DNA of 64,000 nt from Humibacter albus DSM 18994 (GTDB lineage Bacteria > Actinomycetota > Actinomycetes > Actinomycetales > Microbacteriaceae), in assembly GCF_000421825.1 (NCBI RefSeq), contig NZ_ATXT01000013.1, forward strand, positions 310,001 through 374,000. The letters are read 5' to 3'. Below, piece by piece: positions 50,212 to 59,497 of this stretch. Made by a program: the position numbers and the translations under genes. The notes beneath the pieces are model-generated. The model searched no databases and was not told the DNA's origin. It saw only the letters and a program-made list of their open reading frames with translations. How positions within the stretch are numbered: the first letter of the stretch is position 1; every line of letters starts with the position of its first letter.

Positions 50212-52521
50212 ATGACGACGTCCGACGTTCACCCGGCGGTGCCCGGTTCGAGCATCGAGCTCGAGATCGGCGGCATGACGTGTGCGTCGTGTGCGATGCG
50301 CATCGAGAGGAAGCTGAACAAGCTCGATGGCGTGGTGGCGACGGTGAACTACGCGACCGAGAAGGCGCGCGTGAACGTACCGCAGGGCTTCGATCCAAGC
50401 GCGCTGATCGGGGAGATCGAGAAGACCGGGTACACGGCGACGCTCCCGGTGGCCGAGCCGACCGAAGACGCCGAAGAGGCACCGGATGCAGAACTGGTCT
50501 CGCTGCGGCAGCGCCTGATCGGCAGCATCGTGCTGGCCGTACCGGTGATCGCACTGGCGATGATTCCGGCGCTGCAGTTCACGTACTGGCAGTGGCTGTC
50601 GCTGACCCTGGCCGCGCCGGTCATCGTCTGGGCGGCGTGGCCGTTCCACAAGGCAGCGCTGACCAACCTGCGGCACGGTGCGGCCACGATGGACACGCTG
50701 GTGTCGGTCGGCACGATCGCGGCTTTCGTCTGGTCTTTGTATGCGCTGTTCTTCGGAACGGCCGGGATGCCTGGGATGCGGCACGGTTTCGACTTCTCGG
50801 CCGCGCCCACCAGCGGGGCGGGGAACATCTACCTGGAGGTCGCTTCCGGCGTCACGATGTTCGTGCTGGCGGGACGCTACTTCGAGAAGCGCTCGAAGCG
50901 TCGAGCCGGCGCTGCCCTGCGGGCGCTGCTGGAGCTCGGTGCGAAGGACGTCTCGGTTCTCCGCGCGGGGGTCGAGACCCGCATCCCGATCGGACAGTTG
51001 GCTGCGGGCGATGAATTCGTCGTGCGGCCGGGTGAGAAGATCGCCGCGGACGGCGTCGTCGTCGATGGCACGAGCGCTGTGGACGCGTCGATGCTCACGG
51101 GCGAGTCGATTCCGGTCGAGGTCGCTGTCGCTGACCCCGTTGTGGGCGGGACGGTGAACGTCGGCGGCCGCCTGACCGTGCGAGCGACCAAGGTGGGCTC
51201 GGATACGCAGTTGGCCCAGATGGCCAAGCTCGTGGAGGATGCCCAGTCCGGCAAAGCCGAGGTGCAGCGCCTGGCCGACAAGATCTCCGGCATTTTCGTG
51301 CCCATCGTGATCAGTGTCGCCATCGTCACGCTCGGCGCCTGGCTGCTCGCCGCGTTCCCCGCGGAGATGGCGTTCACAGCGGCCGTGGCGGTGCTCATCA
51401 TCGCCTGCCCGTGTGCACTCGGACTGGCCACCCCGACCGCGCTACTGGTCGGCACGGGGCGCGGCGCGCAGCTCGGCATCCTGATCAAGGGCCCTGAGGT
51501 GCTGGAATCCACCCGCAAGGTGGACACGATCGTGCTCGACAAGACCGGCACCGTCACAACCGGGAAGATGACGCTGCTGGGCATCCACCCAGCGGAAGGC
51601 GTCGACGAACGGGAGCTGCTCAGAATCGCCGGGGCTGTCGAGGATGGCTCCGAGCACCCGATCGCGCAGGCGATCGCGAAGGGTGCGACGCAACGCGTCG
51701 GAGCACTTCCCGCACCTGAGTCGTTCGTGAACATCGAAGGACGTGGCGTGCAGGGCATCGTCGACGGGCACCTCGTGCTTGTCGGCCGTGCCACGCTGCT
51801 GATCGAATGGTCGATCTCAGAGGACCCGGCACTGCTGGCAGCGAAGTCGGAGGCCGAAGCCGCAGGTCAAACAGCGGTCGTGGTGGCCTGGGACGGCAAG
51901 GCACGAGGCGTGCTGGTCGTGGCGGATGCCGTGAAGAACACCAGTGCGGAAGCAATCGCCCAGCTCAAGGCCCTAGGGCTGACCCCGGTGCTTCTCACCG
52001 GCGACAATTCGACGGTGGCCCACCACGTCGCGCAGCAGGTCGGCATCGACCAAGTCATTGCGGAGGTACTGCCCCAGGACAAGGTCGAGGTCATCACCAG
52101 GCTGCAAGCCGACGCCCGGGTCGTGGCGATGGTCGGCGACGGAGTGAACGATGCTGCGGCCCTCGCGCAGGCCGACCTGGGGCTCGCGATGGGCACCGGC
52201 ACCGATGTCGCCATCGAAGCGGCAGACCTCACCCTGGTACGAGGTGACCTGCGCTCGGCAGCCGATGCGATCCGGCTCGCCCGGCGCACCCTGGGCACGA
52301 TCAAGGGCAACCTGTTCTGGGCGTTCGCGTACAACATCGCCGCCATCCCACTCGCCGCGTTCGGGCTGCTGAACCCGATGTTCGCCGGTGCCGCGATGGC
52401 ATTCTCCAGCATCTTCGTGGTCAGCAACAGCCTCCGGCTACGCCGATTCCGATCCCACGCGACCGCCGCTGACGCGCTCGGCAGCCGCACGACCGCATCC
52501 CGAACTCTTCAGAACGCCTGA
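50212..52521 (+). CDS. copA: Copper-exporting P-type ATPase CopA
   Basis: A 769-residue P1B-type ATPase. It has an N-terminal metal-binding domain with MTCASC (Cys24/Cys27), the membrane CPC site in [13 protein letters not shown] (about residue 398), the phosphorylation motif DKTGT (about 443), the HP locus EHPIAQAI and the hinge [10 protein letters not shown]. It exports Cu(I) using ATP. AGGAGG precedes ATG 50212. It forms an operon with copZ and the YHS protein behind it. Confidence 0.97.
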   Translation: MTTSDVHPAVPGSSIELEIGGMTCASCAMRIERKLNKLDGVVATVNYATEKARVNVPQGFDPSALIGEIEKTGYTATLPVAEPTEDAEEAPDAELVSLRQRLIGSIVLAVPVIALAMIPALQFTYWQWLSLTLAAPVIVWAAWPFHKAALTNLRHGAATMDTLVSVGTIAAFVWSLYALFFGTAGMPGMRHGFDFSAAPTSGAGNIYLEVASGVTMFVLAGRYFEKRSKRRAGAALRALLELGAKDVSVLRAGVETRIPIGQLAAGDEFVVRPGEKIAADGVVVDGTSAVDASMLTGESIPVEVAVADPVVGGTVNVGGRLTVRATKVGSDTQLAQMAKLVEDAQSGKAEVQRLADKISGIFVPIVISVAIVTLGAWLLAAFPAEMAFTAAVAVLIIACPCALGLATPTALLVGTGRGAQLGILIKGPEVLESTRKVDTIVLDKTGTVTTGKMTLLGIHPAEGVDERELLRIAGAVEDGSEHPIAQAIAKGATQRVGALPAPESFVNIEGRGVQGIVDGHLVLVGRATLLIEWSISEDPALLAAKSEAEAAGQTAVVVAWDGKARGVLVVADAVKNTSAEAIAQLKALGLTPVLLTGDNSTVAHHVAQQVGIDQVIAEVLPQDKVEVITRLQADARVVAMVGDGVNDAAALAQADLGLAMGTGTDVAIEAADLTLVRGDLRSAADAIRLARRTLGTIKGNLFWAFAYNIAAIPLAAFGLLNPMFAGAAMAFSSIFVVSNSLRLRRFRSHATAADALGSRTTASRTLQNA

Positions 52522-52555
52522 CACCAGCCAGACCCCCCCAGTAAGGAGAACCCCC

Positions 52556-52822
52556 ATGACCGACCACCACCACGCCCACGGTTCGCACGACCACGGTTCG
52601 CACGGCCACCAGCACACTCAGCCCGCCGACGAGAAGACGCTGCTCGGGCCATCGAACGCGGAACTCGCCGAGTGCCCGGTGATGAAGGGAAGCATCGTCG
52701 TCAAGACCGAGGCGGAGGCTGCCGGCCTCTACCGCGACTACGAGGGGACCCGCTACTGGTTCTGCTGCGCCGGATGCCTCCCCGACTTCGACGCCGACCC
52801 CGCGAGGTACGCAGCCGCGTAG
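52556..52822 (+). CDS. His-rich YHS-domain metal-binding protein
   Basis: An 88-residue protein. The head is very His-rich (HHHAHGSHDHGSHGHQH, residues 4-20), and the remainder is a YHS domain (ECPVMKGS, then DYEGTRYWFCCAGCLPDFDADP) with Cys positions of the copper- or silver-binding YHS proteins. AAGGAGA precedes ATG 52556. Such small YHS proteins often follow copA and are thought to bind excess metal. Confidence 0.85.
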   Translation: MTDHHHAHGSHDHGSHGHQHTQPADEKTLLGPSNAELAECPVMKGSIVVKTEAEAAGLYRDYEGTRYWFCCAGCLPDFDADPARYAAA

Positions 52823-52836
52823 GTTCTGCGCATCCG

Positions 52837-54291
52837 TCACTTGGAGCTGCTCAGCAGCTCCAGAACCGGGTTGGCGACGAGTCCAACCACGATGGAGGTC
52901 ACACCCAGAGCCACGGCGAGGATGATGCTTGCGGCTTCCGTTCGTGGCATCCCCGTCGGCCCTGAGGGTTCCGAAGCCTCGGGGCCAACGTGATCTCGTT
53001 GGAACAGGACGAAGATCCACCGCAGGTAGTAGAAGACACTGGCCACGGTGTTGGCTGCCGCGAGTATTACGAGCCAACCCATTCCGGCGTCCAAGGCTGC
53101 TGTGAAGGCGGTCAGCTTGCCGACGAACACCGCGGTCGGCGGCGTTCCGACCAGTCCGAGTAGGCAGACGATCAGGCTGAGCGCCACCCAGCGATGTCGC
53201 CGGAATAGGCCACGGTAGTCGTCGACGCCGCGTCGCGAGGCGAATGCGGCGACTACTGCGAACGCGCCCAGGTTGGTGACGGTGTAGGCGAGCAGGTAGT
53301 AGAGAAGGCTCGGAAGCGCCCGAGTGGGATGACCGTACGCCGCAATGATCATCATGAGGTAGCCGACTTGACTGATCGTCGAATACGCCAGCAGCCTCCG
53401 GACGGTGCGTTGGAAGAAGGCTGCCAGATTGCCGAGCGTCATCGTGGCCGCGGCCAGAAGCGCGAGCATGAGCGACCAGTCCAGCGGCACGTTCGCGAAG
53501 GCATCCGTGCTGATGCGGAACAACGCGACGAGGGCGCCGATCTTCGGCACGGTGGCGATGAACGCCGCGATCGGTGGTGTCGCGCCGTCGATCGCATCGG
53601 GCACCCAGAAATGGGCGGGAACCGAACCCGCCTTGAACAGCAGGCCGGCGGTCAACATGAGCATCCCGGTCGCGACGACTGCCGTCGGACCACGCGGCAG
53701 GCTTCGACTGAGCTCGCTGTAGACCGTGCTGCCGCCGGTCGCCAGCAACAGCACGACACCGGCCAGTAGCAGCAGACCGAACAGAGCACCCATAAGGTAG
53801 TACTTGAGCGTCGCCTCGGTGCCCAGGCGGTCCTTGGCGAATCCAACCAGCGCGTAGAGCGGAACACTGGCCAGCAGGTATCCGGCGGCGAGTACCAGCA
53901 GGTCGGTGGCGCCGGCCAGCACGATGGTGCCCAGCGCGGCGAGCAGCAACAGCACGTGGAACTCGGACTCCCGCTTTGCAGCGGCAATCGAGCCGGACGC
54001 GAGCCCGATCACGATCGCGGTACCGACAAGAATGGCGAGGCGTGCAGCATTCAGCGACACGTCGATCGTGTAGCTTCCCGCAGCGGTGGCCTCCGGCGCC
54101 CGCGTCATCGAGATGATCGTGGCGATCACGGCGACCAGGATGCCCAGCAGCGCGAGCGCCCGGACTACCCACTGCCGGTATCGGGGCAGCCAGCTGCCGG
54201 CCAGAAGGCCGAGGACCGCCGTCACGGCGATCGCGATCTCGGGCACGAATGCGGTCAGGTCGATCTCCTGCCCGGACTGCATGCCGTTCAT
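52837..54291 (-). CDS. nuoN: Complex-I-like antiporter subunit NuoN
   Basis: A 484-residue protein with about 14 helices and the antiporter-like features of NuoN, including the Lys-bearing GLLFKAGSVPAHFWVPDAIDG segment and the EATLKYYLMGALFG Glu/Lys helix. Its role is proton pumping in the membrane arm. It is the last gene of the leftward nuo-like operon. Only the membrane half of complex I plus one fused, degenerate hydrophilic protein is encoded here. Confidence 0.93.
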   Translation of the reverse strand: MNGMQSGQEIDLTAFVPEIAIAVTAVLGLLAGSWLPRYRQWVVRALALLGILVAVIATIISMTRAPEATAAGSYTIDVSLNAARLAILVGTAIVIGLASGSIAAAKRESEFHVLLLLAALGTIVLAGATDLLVLAAGYLLASVPLYALVGFAKDRLGTEATLKYYLMGALFGLLLLAGVVLLLATGGSTVYSELSRSLPRGPTAVVATGMLMLTAGLLFKAGSVPAHFWVPDAIDGATPPIAAFIATVPKIGALVALFRISTDAFANVPLDWSLMLALLAAATMTLGNLAAFFQRTVRRLLAYSTISQVGYLMMIIAAYGHPTRALPSLLYYLLAYTVTNLGAFAVVAAFASRRGVDDYRGLFRRHRWVALSLIVCLLGLVGTPPTAVFVGKLTAFTAALDAGMGWLVILAAANTVASVFYYLRWIFVLFQRDHVGPEASEPSGPTGMPRTEAASIILAVALGVTSIVVGLVANPVLELLSSSK

Positions 54292-55811
54292 CCACCCACC
54301 AGGGCGACCAGTGCGCGGGCTGCCGGATCGATGACGTGCAAGAGGAACGCGGGCAGGATGCCGATCACGACGGACAGCGCGAGTAGCGGTGCGACGGCGA
54401 AGAACTCCCGGGAGAAGACATCTTTCATGGATGCTTGGGGGGCGGGAGGTGCTTCGTCATGTGATCGCTGGCCCGCGCCCAAGAAGATGCGCTGGAACAT
54501 GCGGAGCAGAAGCGCCGCGGTGATGACGATCCCGATCACGGACAGAGCCGTCGGAACCGGCGCGGAGCCCAGGCTGCCGGTGAAGATCTGGAACTCGGCG
54601 ATGAATCCGGAGAACCCGGGCAGACCGAGCGACCCGAACACGGCCACCGCCATCAAGCCGGTGAAGACCGGCACAGTTTTCGCCAAGCCCCCGTATGCAC
54701 CGATGTCGTACGTGCCGCCACGGGCATACAGAACTCCGGCGAGTAGGAAAAGCGCGCCGGTGAGGAGCCCGTGGCTGACCATCTGGGTCACCGCCCCACT
54801 GACCGCGAGGGCGGATGCTTGCACGTTGGACCCGGTTGCCAGTCCCGCGGCCCCGAGCCCGAGGATGATGTATCCCATGTGGTTGACGGAGGTGTAGGCG
54901 ATCATCCGTTTCAGGTTCGTCTGCGCCAGAGCGACCAGCGCGCCGTACAGCACCGAGACCACACCGACGATCACGAAGACCAAGGCGTAGTCGCGCCACG
55001 CCTGCGGCAGGATCGGCATCGCGATCCGCACGAAGCCGTAGGTGCCCATCTTCAGCAGGATTCCGGCCAGGATCACCGAGCCGGCAGTGGGCGCCTCGGT
55101 GTGCGCCGGGGGCAACCAGGTATGGAACGGCACGGTCGGGGTCTTGACGGCCAAGCCGAGGCTGATGGCGAACAGGATGATTCCCGCGACCACGGGATCG
55201 CCCTTCAACGGATCCTGGTGCACGAGTTGCACCATGTCGAACGTGTGTGGGGTGCTCGCCAGGTACAACCCGATGAAACCCAGCAGCAGTGCAAGCGAGC
55301 CGACGAACGTGTAGAGGAAGAACTGCAGAGCCGCGCGCGCCGCACCGGGATGACCCCAGCCGGCGATGATGAAGTACATCGCCACGATCGAGAGGTCGAA
55401 AAAGACGAAGAACACCAGCAGGTCGAGAGAGACGAACAGGCCCAGCGACACGGTCTGCAGGAAGAGGAAGAGGATCACCCAGGAGCGTGTGCGCCGCTGC
55501 TCGCGCAGCGAGTAGACCGCGCAGGCCAGGAAAAGCACTCCGGTGAGCGCAACTATGGGCAGTGAGAAGCCGTCGACCGCGATGTGGTATCCCGAGCCCA
55601 GCATCGGCAGCCACCGGACGTTCTCTTCGTAGCCGAAGCCCGTGCCTGTGCCGACGATGTAGCCGGTCCACGCCACGATGATCAGCGCCAGGTCGACGGC
55701 CGAGGTCGCAACCCAGATCCACGGGAAGAGCCGAACGCGCTTTCGGGGCACGAACAGCAGAAGCGCCGCGACGATCGCGGGCAGGAACACGATGATCGAG
55801 AGCACGGTCAC
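54288..55811 (-). CDS. nuoM: Complex-I-like antiporter subunit NuoM
   Basis: A 507-residue antiporter-like subunit with about 14 helices. The phrases FFVFFDLSIVAMYFII, the trans-membrane Lys region AVKTPTVPFHTWLPPAHTEAPT and KMGTYGFVRI are conserved in NuoM. The start GTG 55811 overlaps the nuoL stop as GTGA; the longer frame to 56291 lies inside nuoL. Its stop overlaps the nuoN start by 4 bases (ATGA). Confidence 0.93.
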   Translation of the reverse strand: MTVLSIIVFLPAIVAALLLFVPRKRVRLFPWIWVATSAVDLALIIVAWTGYIVGTGTGFGYEENVRWLPMLGSGYHIAVDGFSLPIVALTGVLFLACAVYSLREQRRTRSWVILFLFLQTVSLGLFVSLDLLVFFVFFDLSIVAMYFIIAGWGHPGAARAALQFFLYTFVGSLALLLGFIGLYLASTPHTFDMVQLVHQDPLKGDPVVAGIILFAISLGLAVKTPTVPFHTWLPPAHTEAPTAGSVILAGILLKMGTYGFVRIAMPILPQAWRDYALVFVIVGVVSVLYGALVALAQTNLKRMIAYTSVNHMGYIILGLGAAGLATGSNVQASALAVSGAVTQMVSHGLLTGALFLLAGVLYARGGTYDIGAYGGLAKTVPVFTGLMAVAVFGSLGLPGFSGFIAEFQIFTGSLGSAPVPTALSVIGIVITAALLLRMFQRIFLGAGQRSHDEAPPAPQASMKDVFSREFFAVAPLLALSVVIGILPAFLLHVIDPAARALVALVGG

Positions 55812-57667
55812 CTCATCAGAATGAACACTGCGACGAGCACGGCCATGCCGACGATCGCCTGGTCGTAGTACTGATGCAGCAGGCCGGTTTGCGGGCGCAC
55901 TGCAGCGGTAGCAAGTCTCCGAGCGCCATCGGCGACAAATGCGACGGCGGCGGCTATCGCCCACTCGAGGCGGGCGTTGACGACGCGGGAGAGCCGAAGC
56001 ACGGCGCTGCCGACCGTAGTCACGGCCTGACTGAGAACGCGGTCGTCGAACCGGGAGCACCACGCGGACAATGCGCGGATCGGACGCACGACGATCACGT
56101 CGATGCCGGCTTCCATTTTGAGCCAGTCGCGCAGCCAAGCGGTATCGGCGACGAGTTCGTCGCTGCGAGTCAGACGTCGGTGCTGCCACCAGACAACGAG
56201 AACGATGACGGTGACGGCGAGCGTGGCCGACATCGCGAACTCCCAGGGGGGCGATGTGGGTGCGTCCGGCGTGCCGAGCGTTCTCGACCACGCTGCGGCA
56301 AGTGGGGGCACCCCCAACACGCCGAGCACGGTGGCCGCGATGGCCAGCGCGGGCAACGGCAGTAGCTCGCTGACCGGTATCCGCCCCGCACGGACATCGA
56401 GCGGAGCCACCGACGCCGGTCGAGTCCAGATGACCGCCAGGGCCTTCGCCGAATAGGCTGCGCTCAGCGCCGCAGCCGCCAGGCCGACGGTGTAGAGCGC
56501 CGTAGATGCTGGCAGGGCCGCACTGAGGATCTGGTCTTTGGCCACCCAGATCGACAGCGGCGGAAGCCCGCCGAGAGCCAGCGCCCCGACCGTGAACGTG
56601 ATACCGGCGACCGGGTGGGTGCGTGCTGCGCCACGCAGACGCAGCAGATTCTTCGTGCCGAGCGCGGCCAACCAGGCACCTGCGACAAGGAACAGCAGGC
56701 TCTTCACGGCGGCATGGGCGACGAACTGCGTTGCGCCGCCTGCGACGCCGCCGACGCCGGCGGCCAGCACGATGAAGCCGATCTGGGAACAGGTCGAAGC
56801 GGCCAGCAGCTGCTTCAGATCACGCTGTGCGACGGCAACAGCGCCCAGCAGCAGTGCAGTCAGCGCGCCGATCCACGCCACCACCGGCCCGAGCCACCCG
56901 GTCGCCGTGATGCCGGGCTCGATGCGCAGCAGAAGATATCCGCCGGCGGCGACCATTGCAGCCGAGTGCAGCAGCGCGGAGACCGGGGAAGGGCCGGCCA
57001 TCGCATGCGACAGCCAGAAGCTGAACGGTAACTGTGCCGACTTGCCCAGCGCCGCCAGCGCAAGACCGGCGAGGGCGATGTCGCGCCAGCCACCGGCAAC
57101 CTCATCAAGGCGCGCCAGGTTGAGACCGGCCGCTCCGGCCGCTAGCGCCGCCCCGGCGGCAACGTACATTCCGACATCCGCCGACCGGGTCGTGATGAAC
57201 GCGATCAGCCCGGATCGCGCCTTTCCCGGTTCGCTCCACCAGAACCCGATCAGCGCATATGAGGTAGCGCCCATGATCTCCCACGCGGCGAGCAACGTGA
57301 AGATATTCACCGCCGTCACCGTGACGAACATGGCGGCAACGAAAAGCAGCATCGTGCCGAAGAACCGCGACCGCGCCTCGCCGCGCCCGATGTCGCCGCA
57401 CGCGAAGACGACCACGGCCAGGAACACAGCCGCGACCGTGACCATCGCGATCGCCGCGAGTCCGTCCACGGCCACTGCACCTGGGATGGAGTTCAGCGCC
57501 GTCACCTCAGCGCTCGGCCGGGCGATCGCCGCGACGATCGCGAGGCCGAGATCGATCACGGCGACCGCTACTGCGATGGCCGGTGCGGCGGCATCCGTTC
57601 GACGGCCGCGCAGCAGGAGCACGACCGCTGCCGCCGCAGGCAGCATCACCAGGAGAACGAGGGGCAC
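55808..57667 (-). CDS. nuoL: Complex-I-like antiporter subunit NuoL
   Basis: A 619-residue subunit with the NuoL proton path: the helix around LLAAWEIMGATSYALIG (Glu), SAQLPFSFWLSHAMAGPSPVSALLHSAAMV (Lys/Trp region) and the C-terminal amphipathic helix extension (LRDWLKMEAGIDVIV and beyond). Its membrane core is normal; the N-terminus starts at ATG 57667 and is a little short. It starts 6 bases after nuoK. Confidence 0.93.
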   Translation of the reverse strand: MPLVLLVMLPAAAAVVLLLRGRRTDAAAPAIAVAVAVIDLGLAIVAAIARPSAEVTALNSIPGAVAVDGLAAIAMVTVAAVFLAVVVFACGDIGRGEARSRFFGTMLLFVAAMFVTVTAVNIFTLLAAWEIMGATSYALIGFWWSEPGKARSGLIAFITTRSADVGMYVAAGAALAAGAAGLNLARLDEVAGGWRDIALAGLALAALGKSAQLPFSFWLSHAMAGPSPVSALLHSAAMVAAGGYLLLRIEPGITATGWLGPVVAWIGALTALLLGAVAVAQRDLKQLLAASTCSQIGFIVLAAGVGGVAGGATQFVAHAAVKSLLFLVAGAWLAALGTKNLLRLRGAARTHPVAGITFTVGALALGGLPPLSIWVAKDQILSAALPASTALYTVGLAAAALSAAYSAKALAVIWTRPASVAPLDVRAGRIPVSELLPLPALAIAATVLGVLGVPPLAAAWSRTLGTPDAPTSPPWEFAMSATLAVTVIVLVVWWQHRRLTRSDELVADTAWLRDWLKMEAGIDVIVVRPIRALSAWCSRFDDRVLSQAVTTVGSAVLRLSRVVNARLEWAIAAAVAFVADGARRLATAAVRPQTGLLHQYYDQAIVGMAVLVAVFILMR

Positions 57668-57673
57668 GGCGCG

Positions 57674-57979
57674 TCATCCCTTCAGGTCGGATGCCGAGTC
57701 GACCATGTCCACGTCTCTGGCGCGGAAGATGGCGGTGGTCACCGCGAAGCCCATACCCATTTCGACGGCCATCGCGGTCATCGCGACGAGCACCACCGTC
57801 TGCGCGTCGGGACTGCCTGGCACGATGAAGTACCAGACGGCGGCCGCCGCGACGATGACGCCGTTGATGGCGAGCTCGATCCCCATCATGATCATCACGA
57901 TCGACTGCTGGCTGAGCAGCCCGTACAGGCCCACCGCGAACAAGCCGGCCGCCAGGATCAGATACAGCGAAAGGATCAT
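57674..57979 (-). CDS. nuoK: Complex-I-like subunit NuoK
   Basis: A 101-residue three-helix protein. The Glu in IVMIMMGIELAINGVIV and the Glu in MAVEMGMGFAV are the two conserved proton-channel acids of NuoK. ATGA overlaps the nuoJ stop. The helices hold more Met than usual. Confidence 0.93.
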   Translation of the reverse strand: MILSLYLILAAGLFAVGLYGLLSQQSIVMIMMGIELAINGVIVAAAAVWYFIVPGSPDAQTVVLVAMTAMAVEMGMGFAVTTAIFRARDVDMVDSASDLKG

Positions 57980-58563
57980 CGTTGCAGCCCGCCTCGCCGG
58001 CGACCGCCGAGTCCGCCTTGAACGGGGTCTTGCGGCGGTCGGACACGCAGATCATCGCCATACCTGTCGTATCGTCCACGGGCCGAAGCGAGGACGATCG
58101 CGGAAACCATCGTCGCGAAGAGCACGAGCCCGATGATCACCATGACGAGCATGTGCGGGCCCATCACATCCAGCCCCAGGGCCTTCGTCGGATCGGCGTT
58201 CGAGCGTCGTCCCCCGTGCGGCCATGGCGTGACCGTTGCGCCGACCGCGAGAACCACGAACACTACGGCAGCGACGATCGTCGAGACACGGTTGTTGTGC
58301 ACCATCTTCATCGGCATCAGGCCGGCAGGGTTCATCATGTACATGAGCATGAAGACGACCATGATCATCATCTCCATGACCATCATCAGGATGACCAGCA
58401 CACCGAGGTAGGTCAGGCCCAGCAACAGAATCGGGACCGCTGCCAGCACGAACGAGGCGAGCAGTGCGAACGTGGCCCGTGCCATCGAAGCGACACGGAA
58501 CACCGTGATGCCCGCGGCAATGGATCCTACCGAGCACACCCCGAAGGCAATCGCATCCATCAC
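57976..58563 (-). CDS. nuoJ: Complex-I-like subunit NuoJ, Met-rich
   Basis: A 195-residue, five-helix subunit that contains the pi-bulge helix 3 normally reading YVGAVMVLFLFVV. Here it reads YLGVLVILMMVMEMMIMVVF and continues MLMYMMNPAGLMPMKMV, giving 13 Met residues between positions 60 and 87. The C-terminal tail is basic and Gly-rich. Start ATG 58563; upstream of it nuoH ends after 7 bases. The Met-rich stretch is unusual for NuoJ and is discussed in the findings. Confidence 0.9.
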   Translation of the reverse strand: MMDAIAFGVCSVGSIAAGITVFRVASMARATFALLASFVLAAVPILLLGLTYLGVLVILMMVMEMMIMVVFMLMYMMNPAGLMPMKMVHNNRVSTIVAAVVFVVLAVGATVTPWPHGGRRSNADPTKALGLDVMGPHMLVMVIIGLVLFATMVSAIVLASARGRYDRYGDDLRVRPPQDPVQGGLGGRRRGGLQR

Positions 58564-58570
58564 GGCCGCA

Positions 58571-59497
58571 TCACATCCATCCCACGAGTACGAAAATCGA
58601 TACCGCGAGGGCCTGCACGATCGTTGCTGGCAGCAGCACCATCCAACTGATCTCGGCGAACCGTTCCATCCGGATCGGCGGCATGCGGTGCCCCACCCAG
58701 ACCAGTACCGCCAGTACCGCCGCCGTCTTGATGAGAAGCCAAGCCCAACCAGGCAACAATGGCCCGGCCTCGCCGCCGAGGAAGAACGGCACCGCCATCG
58801 CGCTGCCGACGGTCAACAGCAGGTACCGGCCGCCGCAGAACGCCAGCCGATCGACACCAGAGAGCTGCGAGGCCGCTCCGCCGACGATGTCGCGACCCAC
58901 TGACTGGTCGAATGGGCCCCAGAACGAGAATCCCATGATCGAGATCAGATACACGATGAAGGCGGCCGGCATCGTCAACGCGAACCACAACTGCCCGTGC
59001 TGTGCGGCAGCGATCTGGTTGACCTGCAGGGAGTTCGCGCCCACGGCCACCGTGATCAGGGCGAACATGTGTGGCAACTCGTAGCTGAGACCCTGGGCGA
59101 GGAACCTGTTCGCACCGATCACACCCCACGGTGCGTTCGAACCCCACCCGACCATCCAAACCGCAGCCCACGCGAGCACCTCCATCGCGTTGAACCAGAC
59201 GACGCCGACGGAGAGATCGCTGATCGCATGAGCACCGAGCGGCACGACCAGCACGGCCATGATTGCGGCCAGAGGCAGAAGGGCGGAACCGATCCGCGCA
59301 AGCGCCCTGTCGGAACCCACGACGACGCTGCGCTGAGCCACTAGCAGCCGCGCTCCTTCACGGGTCGGCGCCGACCATGCCGCGGCGAGCCGCGCTCCGC
59401 TGGCCCGGTGTCGCAGCAGAACAGACGCCGAGGCCGCGGCATACGAGAAGCCGCCGAGCAAGCTCACGGCGATCAGCGCGTTCCACGGCGACGTCAC
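58571..59497 (-). CDS. nuoH: Complex-I-like subunit NuoH
   Basis: A 308-residue, eight-helix protein that corresponds to NuoH, the subunit forming the quinone-entry and E-channel. Conserved bits include FLAQGLSYELPHMFALITVAVGANSLQVNQIAAAQ and the WVGHRMPPIRMERFAEISWMVLLP end. Several acidic residues of the usual amphipathic loop are changed, so quinone chemistry may differ. It follows the NuoB-NuoD fusion with a 4-base overlap. Confidence 0.88.
   Translation of the reverse strand: MTSPWNALIAVSLLGGFSYAAASASVLLRHRASGARLAAAWSAPTREGARLLVAQRSVVVGSDRALARIGSALLPLAAIMAVLVVPLGAHAISDLSVGVVWFNAMEVLAWAAVWMVGWGSNAPWGVIGANRFLAQGLSYELPHMFALITVAVGANSLQVNQIAAAQHGQLWFALTMPAAFIVYLISIMGFSFWGPFDQSVGRDIVGGAASQLSGVDRLAFCGGRYLLLTVGSAMAVPFFLGGEAGPLLPGWAWLLIKTAAVLAVLVWVGHRMPPIRMERFAEISWMVLLPATIVQALAVSIFVLVGWM

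Noticed and set aside
56538-58136. 532-codon Ala/Thr-rich frame antisense to nuoL and nuoK
   Set aside because: Ser/Ala/Thr-only composition and no start signal; opposite strand of well-supported nuo genes.
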